A stretch of 12,093 nucleotides of DNA from contig JNEM01015946.1 in NCBI GenBank assembly GCA_000697335.1, positions 1 to 12,093 of the forward strand. Direction: 5' to 3'. A program made the position numbers and the translations under genes. A model generated the notes under the pieces. The model searched no databases and was not told the DNA's origin. It saw nothing but the letters and a program-made list of their open reading frames with translations. Positions 8,423-12,093 of the stretch are shown piece after piece; positions within the stretch are counted from its first letter, which is position 1; every line of letters begins with the position of its first letter. This DNA is from Conidiobolus incongruus B7586. Lineage: Eukaryota; Entomophthoromycota; Entomophthoromycetes; Entomophthorales; Conidiobolaceae.

Positions 8423-8893
8423 TATTACTTATATTTGATTTTGGAAAAAAAATCAATTAATAAAAAATTTCATATTATATTTTAAAAAAATTAATTTTGA
8501 TTAATATTCTTAATATATTTTATAAAAACTTATTATTTTATATTATAATTATATAAAATATAAATTTAAAGCTATATAAAGTTTTTTATTTAAAAATAAC
8601 TAAAAAAATTACCATATTTAGTATACTTTTTAGATTTAACTTATATAATCATAATTGCTTTAAATAATAAAAAAACCAGCTTATAAGAAAGGAAATTTCT
8701 ATAAGAAAAATTTATTTATTTATGAAATATTAAATTTTAGTTTTTAATAAAAAACTATTTTTTAAATATTAGAAGCTTACCAAAAGTATAAAAAAAGTTA
8801 TTAATAATAAAAGAAACTATTAAATTAATATTATACTATTATTTTAATATATTATTTATCGAGATATTTATTTTTAAATTTAAAAAATTTATA
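8423..8893. other. AT-rich stretch, no identifiable gene
   Basis: Extremely AT-rich DNA between Tc1 copies B and C. The minus strand has short open pieces around 8560-8760 that may continue the degraded coding remnant at 8894-9073, but the register changes and stops increase, so I do not call it coding. No repeat to the rest of the window, no tRNA-like fold and no transposon end was seen. Confidence 0.5.
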
Positions 8894-9073
8894 TTAATTA
8901 AAATACAAAATAATAATTAAAATCTTTATATAATTTTTGTTATAAAATAATATAAAATAGTTTATAGTCTTTGTTAATAATATCAAGAGATATCTAATGA
9001 AAATATTGAAAAAAAATTTATATTCACTTATAACAAAGTTTATTATATAAAAATAATCAAAAATATTAATATA
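8894..9073 (-). pseudogene. Degraded coding remnant, part downstream of copy C (unrecognised)
   Basis: About 60 codons on the minus strand lack a stop, from the edge of copy C down to a TAA just below 8894. The important point is register: setting aside copy C (9076-10631) and one TA, this frame is in phase with the open frame ending at 10634 on the other side. That suggests one older coding sequence into which copy C inserted. The protein is rich in Ile, Phe, Tyr and Asn from AT pressure, so its apparent hydrophobicity should not be read as membrane segments. Family unknown. Confidence 0.45.
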
Positions 9074-9075
9074 TA

Positions 9076-9290
9076 CTATCCTGTAAAAATAAGTCATATA
9101 ATTAAAAATATAAATATTTCTATTAATATCTTAATTAATTTTAATTTAAATTAACTTATATTAAACTATGTAGTTAATATAAATTTTTTATTTATAATAT
9201 AATATATAAAACTAAATTTAACTAATTATTAATTGATATATTAAAATTAAAAGTATACTTAAGATAAGTTATAAATTTGTTGGTTTTAAT
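9076..9290 (-). repeat. 3' terminal inverted repeat of copy C
   Basis: This is the inverted partner of about 10416-10631. The inner direct-repeat motif TAAGTTATAAA is intact at 9265-9275; the outer one near 9090 is altered (TAAGTCATATA). It lies beyond the transposase stop codon. Confidence 0.75.
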
Positions 9291-9303
9291 ATTGATAGAA
9301 AAA

Positions 9304-10318
9304 TTAATATCTAATATATCCATCTTGTGTTTTTTTTAACCTTTTTAAGTTTGTAAGATATAGAGTTAACTAGCTTCTTATATTAAACAAGACTAATATT
9401 ATTCTAAGCTTCTTAAATATACTCTTAAAGTTGATATAAACTTTTTGTTAGGGGGAAAGCTTTAATTAATTTTTTTAATTAATTCTAAAGATTTTTAATT
9501 AAGTCAAAAATAAGAAATTAAGATAGTTATTTCTTAATAGTTATTTTACTATTATTAAGCTATTTAATAATAAAATTTTAATATGGCAAAATATTTTATC
9601 TTGTTGGAAAATAATATTTGATTTATTTAACTTATATCACTTAATAATTCTTTTTAATTTATTATTTCAAATATCTTAGTATATATTAATATTAATTCCC
9701 CTATTAACCTTATAAAGATATCTTATATTTAAAGATAATATATATCCTTATATTATAGTTAACCTATCATTGTATTTTTAGCTTGTAATAACATAATAGT
9801 TATAAAGTTATTCTTTATCTTTTTTGAAATATTTATCTTTTTTATCAAATCTATTAAAATATATCTTGGTTTTATTAAACTAAATAACCTTACTCAAATT
9901 AATTTTAATTTAACTTTAGTGTTAATATTTAAACTCTTATTTAATTTAATAATAAAACTTCTTTAGTTAAAGGTATTTTTTTTACAATATAAGTGGTATT
10001 TATTTTAATATTAAATATGTATAATAATATTAATATTAACTAATATTCTTGTATAGTTTTATAATTCTTATTATATTTCTATAATAATATTATACTTATC
10101 TATATTAATTAATCTATAAATATATTTTTTATTATATTTATCTATATACTTATTATGTTTAAGTTTTAGTCTAGGTGTTTTTTAACATTATTCTTTATAA
10201 CCCTATTTATAATAGATTTACTAATATTTATAATTCTAATAATCTTATAAGTTAATTTATTTTTATTATGAGAATAATTAATATATAAACAAATTTGTTT
10301 AGAGAGAGATTTAAGTAT
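9304..10318 (-). pseudogene. Tc1-like transposase of copy C
   Basis: This reads from 10318, where the start is ATA against ATG in copy A, to TAA at 9306-9304, for 1015 nt against 1017 in A. A first catalytic block reads KVI, stop, FNKTKIYF near 9891-9865, fitting the Tc1 block VIWSDETKIYF after RIP; its D codon is AAT at 9876-9874. The second D is still GAT at 9600-9598, within FQQD. The third site reads DLIKNL near 9505-9489, with K (AAA 9496-9494) where E is expected. The distance between the first two D sites is exactly 92 codons. The C-terminus ends KLKKVKKTQDGYIRY, close to the GHTKY-type end of Tc1 transposases. Several stops and small indels make it a pseudogene. Confidence 0.88.
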
Positions 10319-10415
10319 TATAATATTAATTTTTAAAAAATTAGCTTGATAGTTTTATAATATATATAATATAGCAAAAAAATATATAAATTTTATTATT
10401 TATACCTCTTTAACT

Positions 10416-10631
10416 TATAAACCTATAAATTTATAACTCACTTTAGTTAAATTTTAGGTTTTAATATATTAACCAATAGCTAATGAAATATTATCAAATA
10501 TAGTTAGTTATAATCAAATAATATAAGTAAATTATATATTTTAATTTAAATATATTTAATTAAGAATTATTTAAAATATAGGTAAATATATAAGTAATTT
10601 TAATTTTATAACTTATTTTTGCAAGTTAATA
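10416..10631 (-). repeat. 5' terminal inverted repeat of copy C, IR/DR type
   Basis: Here the outer direct repeat (TTTATAACTTA, 10605-10615) is intact and the inner one differs by one base (10430-10440, TTTATAACTCA). They are 175 bp apart, against 177 bp in copy A. This repeats the IR/DR layout independently of copy A. Confidence 0.78.
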
Positions 10632-10633
10632 TA

Positions 10634-11630
10634 TATTAAATTTATAAAAATCCACCAACCAACTTGCCTTTAAATTAACCAAAATAACTTCATTATATTA
10701 TTCTTTAATATTATAATATATAATTCTATTATTTTTTTTCCTTAGAAATAAAAACCAAAAACTTTTACAACTATATGCATTATTTTAATATTAATTTTAT
10801 TTGCATATAACTAAGATATTAGTTAATTATCATTAATTTTAAAACCCAATAAATTGAGGAAAAAGTTATTTTGCTCTTTTAATATATAATTCTAATTATA
10901 GATATATTTATTTTTGTTAACTCCAGTATATACTCTAATTAAGATACAATTAGCCATTAATTTTTCATTCTTAAATTTCAAATTTTAAAAAACAATCTGT
11001 TCTAAATTATAAGTAACTTTCTGAATACTTATATCTAACCAATATTTTACAATAAAATATTTACTATAATAAAAAAAATAAAGTCATAAATATCAATAAT
11101 AAATATTTAAGATACTATAATATTGTTGAATAATGGAAGTTACTTTAAGCATCTTTTTTTATAAAATTTGCAAATGGAATTATCTCTTTAAATATTATTA
11201 AAAATTAAATCCTCATTTGTTTTAATAATAATATTATACCATATTGGCTCAAATATATAAATTACTAATATATTACAAGGTAAAATGATTTTTTTATAGC
11301 TGGTTTCATAACTGTTATAGTTTCTAATACATAAAGCATTTAGAGGTATTTTATAAGAATCTAAATTATTATTTTTAGTTATAATATATGATATTCTAGA
11401 AATATTATAATCATCATATATATATATATATATAGTTTTATTAGTTAGGCAATTAAAAAATCAAACTCATTAAATTTCCCAATAGGTATAAAAGTAAATA
11501 GAGTAATTAGTTAGTATATATTTTTTATAGCTTAAAGATCTTAAGTTATTTAATTCAGAAATATCAAAACAAATATAAATCTTAAAATATTTATATATTA
11601 TAAAGATTGAAATATATAAATATATTAATT
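10634..11630 (-). pseudogene. Long degraded coding remnant, part upstream of copy C (unrecognised)
   Basis: On the minus strand, one register is largely open from about 11630 to 11140. A second register is largely open from about 11105 down to the edge of copy C at 10634. Each holds about 150 codons with only around half a dozen stops, against roughly fifteen expected by chance at this AT content. Identifiable stretches include KIPLNALCIRNYNSYETSYK (about 11350-11291) and MANCILIRVYTGVNKNK (about 10953-10903). No signature of a transposase, reverse transcriptase, helicase or known host enzyme is convincing. It continues in phase beyond copy C at 9073. It could be an old repeat family of unknown type or a duplicated host gene destroyed by RIP. 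Confidence 0.5.
11416..11434. repeat. (AT)n microsatellite
   Basis: A perfect alternating AT run of 19 bases, longer than other AT runs nearby. It lies inside the degraded minus-strand coding remnant and probably grew by slippage after decay began. Confidence 0.8.
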
Positions 11631-11714
11631 AAGAATTTAAAAGCTTAAACTTATAATAAGTATTATTTTATTTTAGTCTTTTTTTATTGCTATCTTATTA
11701 TTAAATTAAGTTAA

Positions 11715-11826
11715 CACTGCTATAAAGGCTTAAGCCTAAAAAAGGAATATAACTCTATTTAATGATATATATTAGTTAATATTGTTAAAATTCTTCTTTT
11801 AGGCTTAAACATCTATAGCAATACTT
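11715..11826. repeat. Short inverted-repeat pair (hairpin or MITE-like remnant)
   Basis: The arm at 11715-11745 and the arm at about 11793-11826 are imperfect inverted copies. They share TGCTATA, then after a few mismatches TTAAGCCTAAAA. They are separated by about 47 bp of AT-rich sequence. The left arm contains a perfect 12-bp palindrome, AGGCTTAAGCCT (11726-11737). The GC-containing arms stand out from the surroundings. About 110 bp with terminal inverted repeats fits a miniature transposon or the ends of one. No convincing target duplication is visible, and the ends do not match the Tc1-like family here. Confidence 0.6.
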
Positions 11827-11829
11827 TTT

Positions 11830-12093
11830 CACTATTAAATAGTTTCAAAATTGCAAATAAAATACTATTAAAACCTTTAAAAGAATTATCTAAATAATTA
11901 ATATAATATATTTATTATAGATTCAATTAATATTGCAATTTAATATAATGATAATTAATATCTTAATATCATATAAAATATTTTAATTATTATTAATTAT
12001 TTAAAGATAATTATAATTTTATATATTGACTATTAGATATATTTTCAATCAAATATTTACCAAATTTCATTATTTTTATAAATCTTTAATTAT
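11830..12093. other. AT-rich tail, nothing identifiable
   Basis: Very AT-rich sequence with no sustained open frame on either strand, no repeat to the rest of the window and no RNA-like structure that I can support. Confidence 0.5.

Larger units (their letters stand above)
9076..10631 (-). mobile_element. Tc1-like transposon copy C, near full length
   Basis: This third member of the family is 1556 bp in the opposite orientation, flanked by TA at 9074-9075 and 10632-10633. Its transposase 5' end is at the high-coordinate side. The high-coordinate terminus (GCAAGTTAATA) is well kept; the low one (CTATCCTGTAAAAATAAG) is about two bases shorter than A's and more diverged. It is a nearly complete, uninterrupted copy and the best single view of the element's structure. 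Decay is intermediate between A and B. Confidence 0.9.

Noticed and set aside
8423-9073. A fourth transposon between copies B and C
   Set aside because: No inverted ends, no target duplication and no match to the families in the window. Only AT-rich DNA and part of the unidentified minus-strand remnant.
11416-11434. AT repeat as a centromere or replication-origin signal
   Set aside because: A single short microsatellite in a uniformly AT-rich RIP-affected block has no special support for either role.
1-12093. Mitochondrial or plastid origin suggested by the AT content
   Set aside because: No organellar genes, tRNAs or rRNAs are visible, and the window is filled with nuclear-type transposons with target duplications and RIP-type decay.

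Overview
This window looks like an AT-rich, gene-empty block from the nuclear genome of a filamentous ascomycete. Essentially all of it is dead repeat DNA carrying the signature of repeat-induced point mutation (RIP). Remnant reading frames are peppered with TAA/TAG where Gln or Trp is expected. Differences between repeat copies are almost all C/T or G/A transitions at CpA/TpG sites, and CpG is nearly absent. No intact host gene, RNA gene or CRISPR array is visible. The kind of organism is inferred from this pattern; no species-specific marker is present.

Layout. Positions 1-8422 form a three-level nest. The outermost layer is Tc1-like DNA transposon copy B, which enters from the left (1-104) and resumes at 7398-8420. 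A second copy of the same family, copy A, landed at a TA inside B's transposase gene (105-7397, TA duplicated at 103-104 and 7398-7399). A Ty3/gypsy LTR retrotransposon of the chromodomain type then landed inside A's transposase gene (730-6445, duplication ATTAT at 725-729 and 6446-6450). Next comes an AT-rich stretch (8423-9073), then a third, nearly full-length Tc1-like copy C on the minus strand (9076-10631, flanked by TA). Last is an AT-rich tail (10634-12093) holding a long degraded minus-strand coding remnant of unknown identity and a short inverted-repeat structure.

The Tc1-like family can be described well by comparing the three copies. It is about 1.56-1.57 kb with inverted repeats of about 215 bp. 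An 11-bp direct repeat occurs at both ends of each long repeat (IR/DR layout). One intronless transposase frame of 338 codons has a DD34E triad at about residues 149, 241 and 276. None of the three copies can make an active protein. Decay increases from the LTR element (least), through A, to B (most), matching the insertion order. Copy C sits inside the unknown minus-strand coding remnant: the reading register on its two sides agrees once C and one TA are set aside, so that remnant is probably a real, older repeat or duplicated gene.
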